NCBI GenBank assembly: GCA_903864435.1
Contig: CAIPFY010000388.1
Location: forward strand, 1 to 43,007
Length of the DNA stretch: 43,007 nt
Direction of reading: 5' to 3'
Source of the DNA: an uncultured Chloroflexota bacterium
GTDB lineage: Bacteria; Chloroflexota; Anaerolineae; Aggregatilineales; Phototrophicaceae
Both the position numbers and the translations under genes were made by a program. The notes under the pieces were generated by a model, which did not search any database, was not told the origin of the DNA, and saw only the letters and a program-made list of their open reading frames with translations. This document shows positions 18,026-26,698 of the stretch, piece by piece (the stretch's first letter is position 1; every line of letters begins with the position of its first letter).

Positions 18026-19213
18026 ATGTCCCCAACCGGAAATACACCTGAACCACGCTATGTTGACCCTCTCGAAGATAAGCTGCTGCACAAACTGCTG
18101 GTGAACACCGCCCGGATGCAGCGCACGCCGGCGCTGGCGGTGGCCGCGCTGATCGTGTTCAATGCGGCGCTGGTGGCGCTAGTCTGGTTGCCGCTGCCTG
18201 CCGGCCTGTGGATGGTGGCGCTGTACGGGCTGGCGATTGTCGGGAACTGGTGGCTGTTGAGCGAACTGCCCCGGCGCGGTTTGAGCTACGGGCCGGATCG
18301 CCCCTCGGTGATGGCGCTGGCGATAGTGGGCATGGCGGCGCTGGCGCTGCTGGGCGTGGTCGGGTTGCCGGTCTGGGTGGGGGCACTGTTCTTAGCCGTC
18401 ATCACAGCAATTGTGTACTACTCGACGTGGGTGGAGCCGTTCCGTTTGGGCGTGACGTATCAGCAGTTGACCACGCCTAAATGGTCGTCCAACGCGCCGC
18501 CGCTGCGGGTGCTGCAAGTGGGCGATATGCACATCGAACGGGTGACGCCGCGTGAACGACATTTGAACCGCCTCATCAGCGAACTGAAGCCGGATGTGAT
18601 CGTCTATACCGGCGATTTCGTGAACCTGTCGAACACTGACGATCCGGTTTCGGAGGCCGCCATCCGCGAGGTGATTGGCGCGTGGCATGCGCCGCAGGGC
18701 GTGTACTGCGTGACGGGTACGCCACTGGTCGAGCCGCTGGAGCGCGTGCAAGCCTTCGTGCGCGATCTGGATAACCTCAAACTGCTGCCGAACCAGTGGT
18801 TGACGGTGGGGACGCCTTCCGGCAAGCTGAATCTGCTAGGGCTGGTGGTGACGCATGATATGGATCGTGACCGCGATTTGCTGCGGAAGATGATGTTGAG
18901 CGCCCCGCCGGACGGCTTGCACTTGCTCCTCATGCACCCGCCGGACATCGCGCCGGAGGCCAACGAACTGGGTGTTGACCTGTATTTGTGCGGACACACG
19001 CACGGCGGGCAGATCCGCCTGCCGCTGATCGGGGCGCTGTTTTCGAGCAGTCATCTGGGCAACCGCTTCATCATGGGGCGCTACGAACTAGGGCGCACCA
19101 CGCTATACACAGCGCGGGGCGTGGGGCTGGAAGGGCTGGGTGCGCCGCGTGCGCGTTTCCTGTGTCCGCCCGAAATTGTGTTGTGGGAAATCAAAGGAAG
19201 TGAATCACGATGA
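18026..19213 (+). CDS. Membrane-anchored metallophosphoesterase, YkuE-like, with altered GNH motif
   Basis: The protein (about 395 residues) has around four hydrophobic helices in residues 35-145, then a calcineurin-like phosphoesterase domain. Metal-binding motifs are 'VGDMHIE' (near 165), 'YTGDFVN', 'MHPPDI' and 'GHTHGGQ' (near 322), the arrangement of YkuE-type enzymes. Where the family has GNHD/E there is 'TGTPLVE' (near 229), so the Asn metal ligand and catalytic His are both missing. It may be inactive or work differently. The cytoplasmic or external side of the domain is uncertain. The start at 18026 has AAAGG 7 bases upstream. Its stop overlaps the start of the thioesterase gene by 4 bases, which implies translational coupling. 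Confidence 0.88.
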   Translation: MSPTGNTPEPRYVDPLEDKLLHKLLVNTARMQRTPALAVAALIVFNAALVALVWLPLPAGLWMVALYGLAIVGNWWLLSELPRRGLSYGPDRPSVMALAIVGMAALALLGVVGLPVWVGALFLAVITAIVYYSTWVEPFRLGVTYQQLTTPKWSSNAPPLRVLQVGDMHIERVTPRERHLNRLISELKPDVIVYTGDFVNLSNTDDPVSEAAIREVIGAWHAPQGVYCVTGTPLVEPLERVQAFVRDLDNLKLLPNQWLTVGTPSGKLNLLGLVVTHDMDRDRDLLRKMMLSAPPDGLHLLLMHPPDIAPEANELGVDLYLCGHTHGGQIRLPLIGALFSSSHLGNRFIMGRYELGRTTLYTARGVGLEGLGAPRARFLCPPEIVLWEIKGSESR

Positions 19214-19656
19214 CGTTTGCAGTACCGGAAGGCTACCGGCATCACACCAGCATCCCCATCCGGTTCGCGGATTTGGATGCGTTCGGGCATGTCAACAATG
19301 CCGTTTATCTGACCTATATGGAAGTGGGGCGGGTGGTGTACCTGACGGATGTCGGGTCGTGGGGCGGGTTGCCGGTGCGGATTGGCCCGATCATGGCGAA
19401 AGTGACAGTGGATTATGTGCTGCCGCTGGATTTGGCAGATGGCACGGCGGAAGTTTACACCCGCTGCTCCCGTTTAGGAACCAAGAGCCTCGATATGGAG
19501 CATGTGATTTTGCGCCCCGGCGATGGCGCGGTGACGGCGCGGGGCGTGATCGTGGGCGTGTTCTACAACTACGAAGCCAAGCACTCTGTTGCCATCCCGG
19601 ACGATTGGCGCACTTCGATCATGGAGTATGAGCCGCTACTGCGTGGCGCTGGTTAA
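19210..19656 (+). CDS. Acyl-CoA thioesterase, hotdog fold (4HBT/YbgC type)
   Basis: The 148 residues form a single hotdog domain. The N-terminal 'IRFADLDAFGHVNNAVYLTYME' region carries the catalytic Asp and the long central helix of the 4-hydroxybenzoyl-CoA thioesterase/YbgC group. It should hydrolyse an acyl-CoA or acyl-carrier thioester in the cytoplasm, probably as a tetramer; the acyl group cannot be told from sequence. The gene starts within the stop codon of the metallophosphoesterase (ATGA overlap). Alternatives such as FatA-type thioesterases are longer and do not fit. Confidence 0.9.
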   Translation: MTFAVPEGYRHHTSIPIRFADLDAFGHVNNAVYLTYMEVGRVVYLTDVGSWGGLPVRIGPIMAKVTVDYVLPLDLADGTAEVYTRCSRLGTKSLDMEHVILRPGDGAVTARGVIVGVFYNYEAKHSVAIPDDWRTSIMEYEPLLRGAG

Positions 19657-19748
19657 GACCTCGCTGAGAAATTGTGCGGATAGGCCGCCGGATGTGGTAT
19701 GAATTGACGCTGTTTAAGCGGGATTGATACGACAAAGGGGTGCTTGTC

Positions 19749-20501
19749 ATGCGACGCATTCGTTGGAAGTGGTTACTGGGTGCGGTGGCGCTGGTGTTGG
19801 TGCTGGTAGTGGTTGGGTTCGTGGTGTGGGCGAATAACCCGCTTGCGCCCACGCCGGAGGCGCTCACCGCACTCCTGCCGGATACCGAGGTGATCGTCAG
19901 CCAGCAGAACGGTTGGACGGTGTTCACCCCGACGGCGGGCGACCCGGTGACGGGGTTCATTTTCTACCCCGGCGGGCGGGTGGATGCGCGAGCCTATGCG
20001 CCGCAACTTCACGCCATCGCCGCCAGAGGCTACCTGACCATTCTCATCCCCATGCCGCTGAACCTCGCCATCTTCGGCCTGAACAGCGCAGCAGATGTCG
20101 TCAAAGCCTTCCCGAACGTCAAGCACTGGGCGATTGGCGGACATTCGCTAGGCGGTTCGATGGCGGCGCGGTTCGTGCAGGGCAACCCGACTGCGATGCA
20201 GGGATTGGTGTTCTGGGCTTCGTACCCCGATATTGACCTGTCGCAATCCGGCTTAAAGGCGCTTTCGATCTACGGCACGAGCGACGCGGTGGCAAAAAGC
20301 GACGGTATCCAGAACTCGCACAACTTGCTGCCTGCCGATGCCGCGTTCGTCGCCATCGAAGGCGGCAATCATAGCCAGTTCGGGGCGTATGGTTTGCAAC
20401 CGGGCGACAATGCTGCCGGAATCAGCGCCGCCGAGCAGCTTGACCAGACCGTGAAAGCGACGGCGGATTTGCTCAAGAGTCTGAGTGAACCGGCGTCGTA
20501 G
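19749..20501 (+). CDS. Alpha/beta hydrolase with N-terminal membrane anchor
   Basis: This protein of 250 residues starts with a basic tip and one strong hydrophobic helix (about residues 8-30), so it is anchored in the membrane with the enzyme domain outside. The domain has the nucleophile elbow 'GGHSLGGSMAA', an acid in 'YGTSDAVA' and a final 'EGGNHSQFG' histidine, giving a complete Ser-Asp-His triad. It resembles the compact dienelactone-hydrolase-like 'alpha/beta hydrolase 5' group. The substrate is unknown. ATG 19749 is chosen because AAGGGG lies 8 bases upstream; a GTG nine bases earlier is inside that site. Its last 29 bases overlap the end of the leftward YfhO gene. Confidence 0.88.
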   Translation: MRRIRWKWLLGAVALVLVLVVVGFVVWANNPLAPTPEALTALLPDTEVIVSQQNGWTVFTPTAGDPVTGFIFYPGGRVDARAYAPQLHAIAARGYLTILIPMPLNLAIFGLNSAADVVKAFPNVKHWAIGGHSLGGSMAARFVQGNPTAMQGLVFWASYPDIDLSQSGLKALSIYGTSDAVAKSDGIQNSHNLLPADAAFVAIEGGNHSQFGAYGLQPGDNAAGISAAEQLDQTVKATADLLKSLSEPAS

Positions 20502-22791
20502 CAGCGGTTCGCGTTCGGCGTCCCCACAGCAGCAGCGCCGCGCTCAGGCCGAGCGCGAGCAGGCTGACGATTAAGCCAGCGATCAGGGCAGGCGGGCGGA
20601 ATGTAAAGCGGACGCTGTGTGCGCCGCTTTCCAGCGCCACGCCGCGCAGTGTGCCGAACACGCGCAGCAGCGGACGCGCCTGCCCGTCTACCTCGACACG
20701 CCAACCGGGGACGACCGGATCGGCTAGAACGAGGATTCCGGCGTCCGGTCGGTCGGTTTGCATCTGTATCTCGTTGGCGGTATAGCGCGTAATCGAAACC
20801 GCATCCATCCCCGGCGATTGCGGTAGCGGGGTGTCTACCGGCTGTCCGGTGGTCAGCAGCGCGGTATCTACGACGGTCAACGCTTGCAGCCGCGCATCCA
20901 TCGTTTCCACTCCGTCCACCCATTCCGCCGCGCCTAGCACGAAGGCGCGGGGCAGTACATCCGCATTGGTATACAGCCGCAGGCCGTCGGCTTCATCGGT
21001 TAGCTTCAGCCGTGAATCGGCGGGTAGTGCCACATCCGCGAGGATATATTTCACATTGAGCAACCCTAGCAGCAGCGGATTCGGACGAGCCGTCTGGTAG
21101 GCCGTCGCGTCAATCTCGTTGGAGACACAGGGCGGGATGGCTGCCGCGAGTCCGGTCAGCGGGCAACCGCTGGCGAGGCGCATGAAATGGGAATAGTCCG
21201 CGAACTGGAACGAGTTTAAGCCTTCGGCAGTTTGCATCTGATGGGCGACTGCTAAGGCATCGGTGATTTCGTGGCGCAGGCTGTACAGGCGTGGCGGCGG
21301 GATGGCCTCGGTTGCGGGCAAAGTTTGGGCGACAGTGGGCAGGTTGAGGAAATCGCTGATGGGGCGCGGCGTCCCGAAGGCGACAGCCGTCGGGAACAGA
21401 TCGAGCAGGACAGACAGCACCAGCGCGGCACTAAAGGCGCGAGAGGTGATGCGCCCCTGTCGCCAGCGCCACAGAGCGACCAGCGCCAGCAGCAAGCCGC
21501 CCGCTGCGCTGAAGCCGATCAACCAGTCCGGTTCGTCCGGTTGGCGGGTGAGGATGCGCCCTGCCAGTGTGATGATGCCTAGCAGCACCCCCCATGCGGT
21601 CAGCCTGTGCCACGTCCGTCCCGAAATCCGGTCTTTGTAGCGCCACAGCACATCCACCGCCAGTGCAGTGAGCAGCGCCAGCGCGATCAGCGTGACCGTC
21701 CATATACGGGAGGGGGCGCGTAGCAGGTTGAAACCGGGCGCGAGGTAGAACAGGAGTGTATATAGCGGGGTGGTGCTGCCTAGCGCGAACAGGGCGGTCA
21801 CGATCAGCAGCAGCGCCCACCAGCGGCGTTCGCGGCGGTTGGGATGCAGGCCGACCAGCGGTAGCAGTAGCAGCGGCAGTAATCCCGCGTAAATCTCCCA
21901 TTCCGGGAATTTCTGCGCCATCGGGAAGAAGCTGTTCATCAGCAAGGGCAGCGGCAGCGCCAGATAATTCGAGCCGTCCAGCGTCATTGCGTTGCGGGCT
22001 TGATAGGGGAGGTAGCTGGCAAACGGGAAGGCTTGATAGGCCGAGAAGCCTAGCGTGGTCGCGCCGATCAGGGCGAGGATGCCCGCATCCGCCAGCCACA
22101 CGCGCAGTCCGTCGCGGCGGCGCAGGTGTTCGACACTGCGAAAGGCGAAGTACAGAATCACCAGCCACACCGCGTACAGGATGAACTGGATGTTGTTCAC
22201 GTAGATGCAGCACAGTGCCAGCCCCGCCGCCAGCGCATAGCGCCACGAACGGCGATCAAAGGCCAAGCGCGTCCACAGCAGGCACAGCGGCAACCAGCAC
22301 ATGCCATGCGTATACCCCACATCCCCGACCACGTTGGAGCTGAGGCGCGGTGTGAGCATGACCAGCACGCCGGCCAGCAGCGCGGCGGGTTCGCTCAAGC
22401 CCCCGACACGGCGGGCAAGCCCGTAAGCGCCGATGCCCGCCAACCAGAAATGGATGACGTTCAGCAGCGCATAGCCCAACTGCTGCGGGACAGGCAACAG
22501 CGCGATCAGCAGTTGCGGCGGGTAGAACACGCGCACACCGGGGTTGCCGATCATGGGCACGCCACCCGCTGAACCGGGTCGCCACAGCGGGATTTCGCCA
22601 TCCTGCGCCAATGCCTGCCGGAAATAGGTGACAGACGGCCAGTTGTGGGCGAGCATGTCTGTACCCAAACCGGAACGCGGCCACATGAGCGAGTCGGGTT
22701 GTGTCCAGTAGGGCGCGAACAGCGCCGCAGCGACGAGCAGCAGGAACAGGGCGGCGGTCAGGGTGGGGTGGCGGATGGTGAAGGTGTTCAT
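20473..22791 (-). CDS. YfhO-family polytopic membrane protein
   Basis: This protein of about 772 residues has some twelve hydrophobic helices through residue 500, a soluble extracytoplasmic domain (about 510-730) and a final membrane helix before a basic tail. It matches the YfhO family: a DxxxxNWP-like first loop ('DMLAHNWPSVTYFRQ'), 'IPLWRPG...G.P', and the C-terminal 'YTANEIQMQT...AGILVLADPVVPGWRVEVDG'. YfhO-type proteins are GT-C-like and are linked to glycosylation of cell-surface polymers. The start at 22791 is chosen because the family sequence begins there; an upstream open extension to 23160 is low-complexity and runs across an intergenic palindrome. Transcription is leftward and the 3' end overlaps the convergent hydrolase gene. 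Confidence 0.88.
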   Translation of the reverse strand: MNTFTIRHPTLTAALFLLLVAAALFAPYWTQPDSLMWPRSGLGTDMLAHNWPSVTYFRQALAQDGEIPLWRPGSAGGVPMIGNPGVRVFYPPQLLIALLPVPQQLGYALLNVIHFWLAGIGAYGLARRVGGLSEPAALLAGVLVMLTPRLSSNVVGDVGYTHGMCWLPLCLLWTRLAFDRRSWRYALAAGLALCCIYVNNIQFILYAVWLVILYFAFRSVEHLRRRDGLRVWLADAGILALIGATTLGFSAYQAFPFASYLPYQARNAMTLDGSNYLALPLPLLMNSFFPMAQKFPEWEIYAGLLPLLLLPLVGLHPNRRERRWWALLLIVTALFALGSTTPLYTLLFYLAPGFNLLRAPSRIWTVTLIALALLTALAVDVLWRYKDRISGRTWHRLTAWGVLLGIITLAGRILTRQPDEPDWLIGFSAAGGLLLALVALWRWRQGRITSRAFSAALVLSVLLDLFPTAVAFGTPRPISDFLNLPTVAQTLPATEAIPPPRLYSLRHEITDALAVAHQMQTAEGLNSFQFADYSHFMRLASGCPLTGLAAAIPPCVSNEIDATAYQTARPNPLLLGLLNVKYILADVALPADSRLKLTDEADGLRLYTNADVLPRAFVLGAAEWVDGVETMDARLQALTVVDTALLTTGQPVDTPLPQSPGMDAVSITRYTANEIQMQTDRPDAGILVLADPVVPGWRVEVDGQARPLLRVFGTLRGVALESGAHSVRFTFRPPALIAGLIVSLLALGLSAALLLWGRRTRTAATTPVHSDS

Positions 22792-22822
22792 GCGCCCATG
22801 ATACCGCGAAATGCCGTCCAAG

Positions 22823-22904
22823 ACCCTCACCCTTGTCCCTTTCCCTGATGGCGAGGGATTTAAGAGTCGTGTAATCCTCTGTTGCTCCTTCGGGGGATGA
22901 GGGT
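22823..22904. repeat. 82-bp imperfect palindromic intergenic element
   Basis: The ends read ACCCTCACCC and, on the opposite strand, ACCCTCATCC, with an internal small hairpin (TCCCT 22842-22846 with AGGGA 22854-22858). The element sits between two divergent genes, with a terminal-repeat layout like that of small palindromic repeats scattered in some genomes. Only one copy is clear in this window. Confidence 0.4.
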
Positions 22905-22915
22905 ACGATGGTTCG

Positions 22916-22944
22916 TTGTCGGGAGGACGGCGGCGGATTATGCT
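22916..22944 (+). promoter_or_regulatory. Possible promoter of the MBL-fold gene
   Basis: TTGTCG (22916-22921), a 17-base spacer and TATGCT (22939-22944) lie 33 bases upstream of the chosen start codon. Spacing is ideal and both boxes are partial matches. Confidence 0.4.
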
Positions 22945-22976
22945 TAATGGGTGAAGCCGTAGCAGGGGATGAGATG

Positions 22977-23843
22977 ATGACCGACAACACACTAATTCGC
23001 CTGAGCGACCATGTTTACTGGATGCCGCCGGGGTTGCCGGATCGCCCCTCGCTGTGTGCGGTGGTCGGGCAAACGCACACGTTGATGCTGGATGCGGGCG
23101 CTTCGGCGGCTCATGCGCGGTTGTTTCTGGATGCGCTGCGCGAGGCGGGCGTGCCTGCACCGCACTATGTCGCGCTCACGCACTGGCACTGGGATCATGT
23201 GTTCGGGATGCGCGAAGTGGGCGTGCCGACTATCGCGCATGATCTCACCGCCCGTCAGATGGCGGTGCTGGCGACGTATGCGTGGGATGACGCGGCGCTG
23301 GACGAACGGGTGAGCAGCGGTGAGGAAATCGTGTTCTGCGCCGACAACCTCAAACTGGAGTTTCCATCCCCCCGTCAGATTGAGGTGGTGCAGCCGGATT
23401 GGGTTCTGAACGGGGCGCTGGATGTGCGGTTGGGCGGGGTGAACTGCGCGATACGGCATGTCGGGGGCGACCATGCTGCCGATTCGTGTGTGATGTTCAT
23501 CGAGCCGGATGGGGTGCTGTTCTTGAGCGATTGCTTGTACGAAGACATTTACGCGCCCGTGTGGTACTACACCGAACGGCTGTTTCCGCTGCTGGATACC
23601 GTGCTGACTTTCGACGCGCAGGTTTACGTGGAAGGGCATACCCCGCTGATGAATCGGGCGCAGTTTGAGGCGCGTTGCGTGAAGATGCGGCGGGCGGGTG
23701 AACTGGTCGCAGCCTATGGGACGGATGAGGCGGTCATCCTGCGGGCGGCGCAGGCGCAATCCGGTCAGCCGCCGGAGGACGATCTGCGCGGGTTCATTAA
23801 AGCGTTCATCGCTGGACGCGAACGACAGGTCAAACCCGCCTGA
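22977..23843 (+). CDS. MBL-fold metallo-hydrolase
   Basis: These 288 residues form a metallo-beta-lactamase fold with a complete dinuclear zinc site: 'THWHWDH' (HxHxDH, about residues 61-67), His in 'VGGDHAADS', Asp in 'FLSDCLYED' and His in 'VEGHTPLM'. The family covers hydrolases of thioesters, lactones, phosphoesters and others; a precise substrate cannot be read. There is no signal peptide, so it is cytoplasmic. An ATG three bases upstream of the chosen start is also in frame; the second ATG was picked because AGGGG lies 8 bases before it. The next gene, an SDR, follows 50 bases downstream on the same strand. Confidence 0.9.
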   Translation: MTDNTLIRLSDHVYWMPPGLPDRPSLCAVVGQTHTLMLDAGASAAHARLFLDALREAGVPAPHYVALTHWHWDHVFGMREVGVPTIAHDLTARQMAVLATYAWDDAALDERVSSGEEIVFCADNLKLEFPSPRQIEVVQPDWVLNGALDVRLGGVNCAIRHVGGDHAADSCVMFIEPDGVLFLSDCLYEDIYAPVWYYTERLFPLLDTVLTFDAQVYVEGHTPLMNRAQFEARCVKMRRAGELVAAYGTDEAVILRAAQAQSGQPPEDDLRGFIKAFIAGRERQVKPA

Positions 23844-23893
23844 ATACGGTATGATTTGCCGCCATAGTTCAGTCGTGGGTTGAGAGGTTCATC

Positions 23894-24625
23894 ATGGCAA
23901 ATGCACTTTCGGGAAAAGTAGTCATTATTACGGGCGCGAGTTCGGGCATCGGCGCGGTGGCGGCGCGGTTGCTGGCAGAAGAAGGCTGCAAGCTGACGCT
24001 GGCCGCCCGTTCGGTGGAGAAGATGCAGGCGTTGGCGGCGGAATTGGCGACTGAAACGCTGGTCGTGAAGGCCGATATGACCGTCGGGGCAGACATCACG
24101 GCGATGGTGGAGCAGACGATCCAGAAGTTCGGGCGCGTGGATGTGATGTTCGCTAATGCCGGTGTGTACATTCCGGGACAGATGGAAGATGGCGACCCGA
24201 ATGCGTGGGAGAATTTGATGCGCGTGAATGTGGACGGCGTGATGCGCTGCGCCCATGCCGTGCTGCCGCAGATGAAGGCGCAGGGTTCAGGCGATATTCT
24301 GGTGACGAGTTCGATCTCCGGCTTCATTGATATTCACTGGGAGCCGGTCTACAGCGCCTCCAAACACGCGATTCAGGGGTTTGTGCATACCGTTCGCCGT
24401 CAGGTGATGAAGTACGGGATTCGAGTGGGGTCACTTGCTCCCGGCGCAGTGGCGAATGAACTGTGGGGCATTCACGATCCCGCCGAGATTGACCGCCTGT
24501 CGTATCAGGAGCGCGGCTATCTGCGCTCGGAAGATGTGGCACGGGCGGCGATTTTCATGCTGTCACAACCGCCGCATGTGACCATCCGCGATCTGGTGAT
24601 GCTGCCGCAAAATCAGGATTTGTAG
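23894..24625 (+). CDS. Classical short-chain dehydrogenase/reductase
   Basis: This 243-residue Rossmann enzyme has the classical SDR signature: cofactor motif 'TGASSGIG' (residues 15-22), 'ANAG' in place of NNAG, the catalytic serine in 'TSSISGF', and 'YSASKHA' (YxxxK). The residue after the second strand is Arg in 'AARSVEK', which suggests NADP(H). Family members reduce or oxidise diverse alcohols; the group closest in motif pattern is often annotated as an oxidoreductase of unknown substrate. GAGAGG precedes the ATG by about 7 bases. A TATGAT at 23850-23855 could give it a separate promoter from the MBL gene, though no -35 is visible. Confidence 0.9.
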   Translation: MANALSGKVVIITGASSGIGAVAARLLAEEGCKLTLAARSVEKMQALAAELATETLVVKADMTVGADITAMVEQTIQKFGRVDVMFANAGVYIPGQMEDGDPNAWENLMRVNVDGVMRCAHAVLPQMKAQGSGDILVTSSISGFIDIHWEPVYSASKHAIQGFVHTVRRQVMKYGIRVGSLAPGAVANELWGIHDPAEIDRLSYQERGYLRSEDVARAAIFMLSQPPHVTIRDLVMLPQNQDL

Positions 24626-24754
24626 GGGCGATTGTGATGTGCGGAGAGGGCTGTGTACGGATGTTCCCCCGTATTTTGAGGGGTGTTGAACCGTGAATTA
24701 GGAGTAAGATAGAGTAGGGTTTTACGCATCACAAGCGATAAAAGGAGAATGGGC

Positions 24755-25468
24755 ATGACTGGCTTTGGGTTTGGCAGTAGTTCAATACCGGAGACGAGCG
24801 TTCAAACGTTCAATCCGATCATGCGAATGGTGTATCTGTGGATGACGCTGGGGCTGGCTGTAACCGGCGTGATCGCTTGGGTTTTGGCCGGGACGGAAGT
24901 GGGGTTGCAGATTGCCACCAATCCCGCGTTGCTCATCGGCGCGGTCATTCTGCAATTTGTGCTGGTGATCGGGCTGACGGCAGGGTTGATGCGCCTTGCT
25001 CCCGGAGTGGCAATCGCCATGTTTTTCCTGTACGCCGCAGTGACGGGCGTCATGTTTTCGATGATCTTCCTCGCCTACGATCTGGGGACGATCCAACTGG
25101 CGTTCTTTAGCACGGCGGGCGCGTTCCTTGCGATGTCGGTGGTGGGCTATACCACACAGCTTGACCTGTCGCAGTATCGTACCTATTTCATCATGGGGCT
25201 GATTGGGCTGATCGTGGCGGGTTTCGTCAACATCCTGTTCAAGAGTCCCATTCTGGATATGGCGATCAGCATGGTCGGCGTGGTGATCTTTGTGGCGCTG
25301 ACGGCCTATGACACCCAGAAGATCAAGCGGATGGCCGCTGATCCCGCCATCAACAGCGATGGCAGCATGTCCATGCGCGTGAGCATCTACGGCGCGTTGA
25401 GCCTGTATCTGGACTTCATCAACCTGTTCCTGTACCTGCTGCGCCTGTTTGGTCGCAGTCGCCGCTAG
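24755..25468 (+). CDS. Bax inhibitor-1/YccA-family membrane protein
   Basis: This protein of about 237 residues has seven hydrophobic helices from about residue 25 onward and a short cytoplasmic tail, the layout of the Bax inhibitor-1 (TMBIM/YccA) family. Typical motifs are 'VYLWMTLGLAVTG' in helix 1, 'GVMFSMIFLAYDLG' in the middle, 'ALTAYDTQKIKRM' in the sixth loop, and the final 'LSLYLDFINLFLYLLRL'. Bacterial members act as pH-sensitive calcium leak channels or FtsH modulators; the role here is inferred from the family only. AAAGGAG lies 7 bases before the ATG at 24755 but only 1 base before an upstream ATG, so the second is chosen. A strong terminator follows. Confidence 0.93.
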   Translation: MTGFGFGSSSIPETSVQTFNPIMRMVYLWMTLGLAVTGVIAWVLAGTEVGLQIATNPALLIGAVILQFVLVIGLTAGLMRLAPGVAIAMFFLYAAVTGVMFSMIFLAYDLGTIQLAFFSTAGAFLAMSVVGYTTQLDLSQYRTYFIMGLIGLIVAGFVNILFKSPILDMAISMVGVVIFVALTAYDTQKIKRMAADPAINSDGSMSMRVSIYGALSLYLDFINLFLYLLRLFGRSRR

Positions 25469-25497
25469 GCCGGGTTGACGGTTTCGAGTGTGAACGA

Positions 25498-25535
25498 ACG
25501 GGCTGCCTGTGTGTACGGGTAGCCCGTTTTTGTTG
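25498..25535 (+). terminator. Intrinsic terminator after the Bax-inhibitor-1 gene
   Basis: The stem ACGGGCT (25498-25504) pairs with AGCCCGT (25521-25527) and is followed by TTTTTGTTGTTT. It lies between convergent genes and may also stop transcription from prfA, though that side lacks a T-run. Confidence 0.75.
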
Positions 25536-25536
25536 T

Positions 25537-26613
25537 TTAGTCCTCGTCGTTGCCGCTGGTCAACCGGTCGGCTTGGTCGCGCTGTGCCAGTTCATCCACA
25601 AACGAGTCAAGGTCGCCATCCATCACGGCGGGCAGGTTGTAGTTGCTCACGTTGATGCGGTGGTCGGTGACGCGGTTTTGCGGGTAGTTGTAGGTGCGGA
25701 TTTTCTCGGAACGGTCGCCCGTACCCACCTGCGAACGGCGTTCGCCTTCCTGTTCGGCTTTGACCTTTTCCATTTCCAGATCGTACAGCCGTGCCAGCAG
25801 GATTTGACGGGCGCGCAGGCGGTTCTGAAGCTGGCTGCGTTCGTCCTGCACTTCGACCACGAGGCCGCTAGGAATATGGACGACGCGCACCGCCGTTGAG
25901 TTCTTTTGCACATGCTGACCGCCCGCGCCGCTGGCACGGGTAAATTCTTCCTGAATATCTTCCGGGCGCAACTGTACATCCACTTCATTCATTTCAGCCA
26001 GCACCGCTACGGTGATGGTGCTGGTGTGAATGCGCCCCTGCGCTTCGGTTTCTGGCACACGCTGGACGCGGTGAACGCCGCTTTCGTATTTCAGGCGGCT
26101 GTATGCGCCCTTGCCCTTCACTTCAAACGTGATTTGCTTCAAACCGCCGATGCCGGTATCGCTCTGGTCAATCACTTCCACTTTCCAGCCCCGATTCTGC
26201 GCGTAGTAGCTGTACATGCGGAACAGATCGGCAGCGAATAGGCCGGCCTCGTCGCCGCCCGCGCCGGCGCGGATTTCCATGATGACGTTCTTTTCGTCGC
26301 GGGGGTCTTTGGGAACCAGCAGGATTTTCAACTGCTCAGTTAGCGCCACTGTGCTGGCGTTCAGGCTGGCAATTTCTTCACTCGCCATCGCCGCTAATTC
26401 GGGGTCGGATTCATCTTCGAGCAGTTTTTGCGCGTCGTCCAATTCCTGCGACTGTTTTTTGTAATCGCGGAACAGGTCAACCAGCTCCGAGAGTGTGGCG
26501 CGTTCTTTAGAATACTCGGTCACTTTCGCGTAATCGTTCACGTTCGCCGGATCGCTCATCAGGCGTTCCAGTTCATCATAACGTGCTTCGATGGCTGCCA
26601 ATTTTTCAAACAT
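25537..26613 (-). CDS. prfA: Peptide chain release factor 1
   Basis: At 358 residues this has the standard length of RF1. It has the stop-codon-reading tripeptide as 'RVPETEAQGR' (PxT type, which reads UAA/UAG) and the peptidyl-tRNA hydrolysis motif in 'GAGGQHVQKN' (GGQ). 'IRAGAGGDEAGLFAADL' in the middle and 'RTYNYPQNRVTDHRI' near the end are also diagnostic. The N-terminal third is a long helical domain. It lies 85 bases downstream of dprA on the same strand; a perfect TATAAT (26656-26661, minus strand) in that gap suggests an extra promoter. No obvious Shine-Dalgarno precedes the ATG. Confidence 0.97.
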   Translation of the reverse strand: MFEKLAAIEARYDELERLMSDPANVNDYAKVTEYSKERATLSELVDLFRDYKKQSQELDDAQKLLEDESDPELAAMASEEIASLNASTVALTEQLKILLVPKDPRDEKNVIMEIRAGAGGDEAGLFAADLFRMYSYYAQNRGWKVEVIDQSDTGIGGLKQITFEVKGKGAYSRLKYESGVHRVQRVPETEAQGRIHTSTITVAVLAEMNEVDVQLRPEDIQEEFTRASGAGGQHVQKNSTAVRVVHIPSGLVVEVQDERSQLQNRLRARQILLARLYDLEMEKVKAEQEGERRSQVGTGDRSEKIRTYNYPQNRVTDHRINVSNYNLPAVMDGDLDSFVDELAQRDQADRLTSGNDED

Positions 26614-26655
26614 AGGTGATTTTCATCCATCAGTAATGCGGACTTGAATGGGTTG

Positions 26656-26661
26656 ATTATA
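26656..26661 (-). promoter_or_regulatory. Perfect -10 box upstream of prfA
   Basis: The minus strand reads TATAAT 42 bases before the prfA start. No recognisable -35 lies 16-18 bases upstream, so promoter activity is only suggested. Confidence 0.35.
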
Positions 26662-26698
26662 CGGGTTGGACGGTATAGGCGGGTAGGGTGGGGCTGGT

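Noticed and set aside
22792-23160. N-terminal extension of the YfhO protein by 123 residues
   Set aside because: It crosses an intergenic palindrome and the start of the divergent MBL gene, and it is Pro/Arg-rich without family similarity; ATG 22791 fits the family start.
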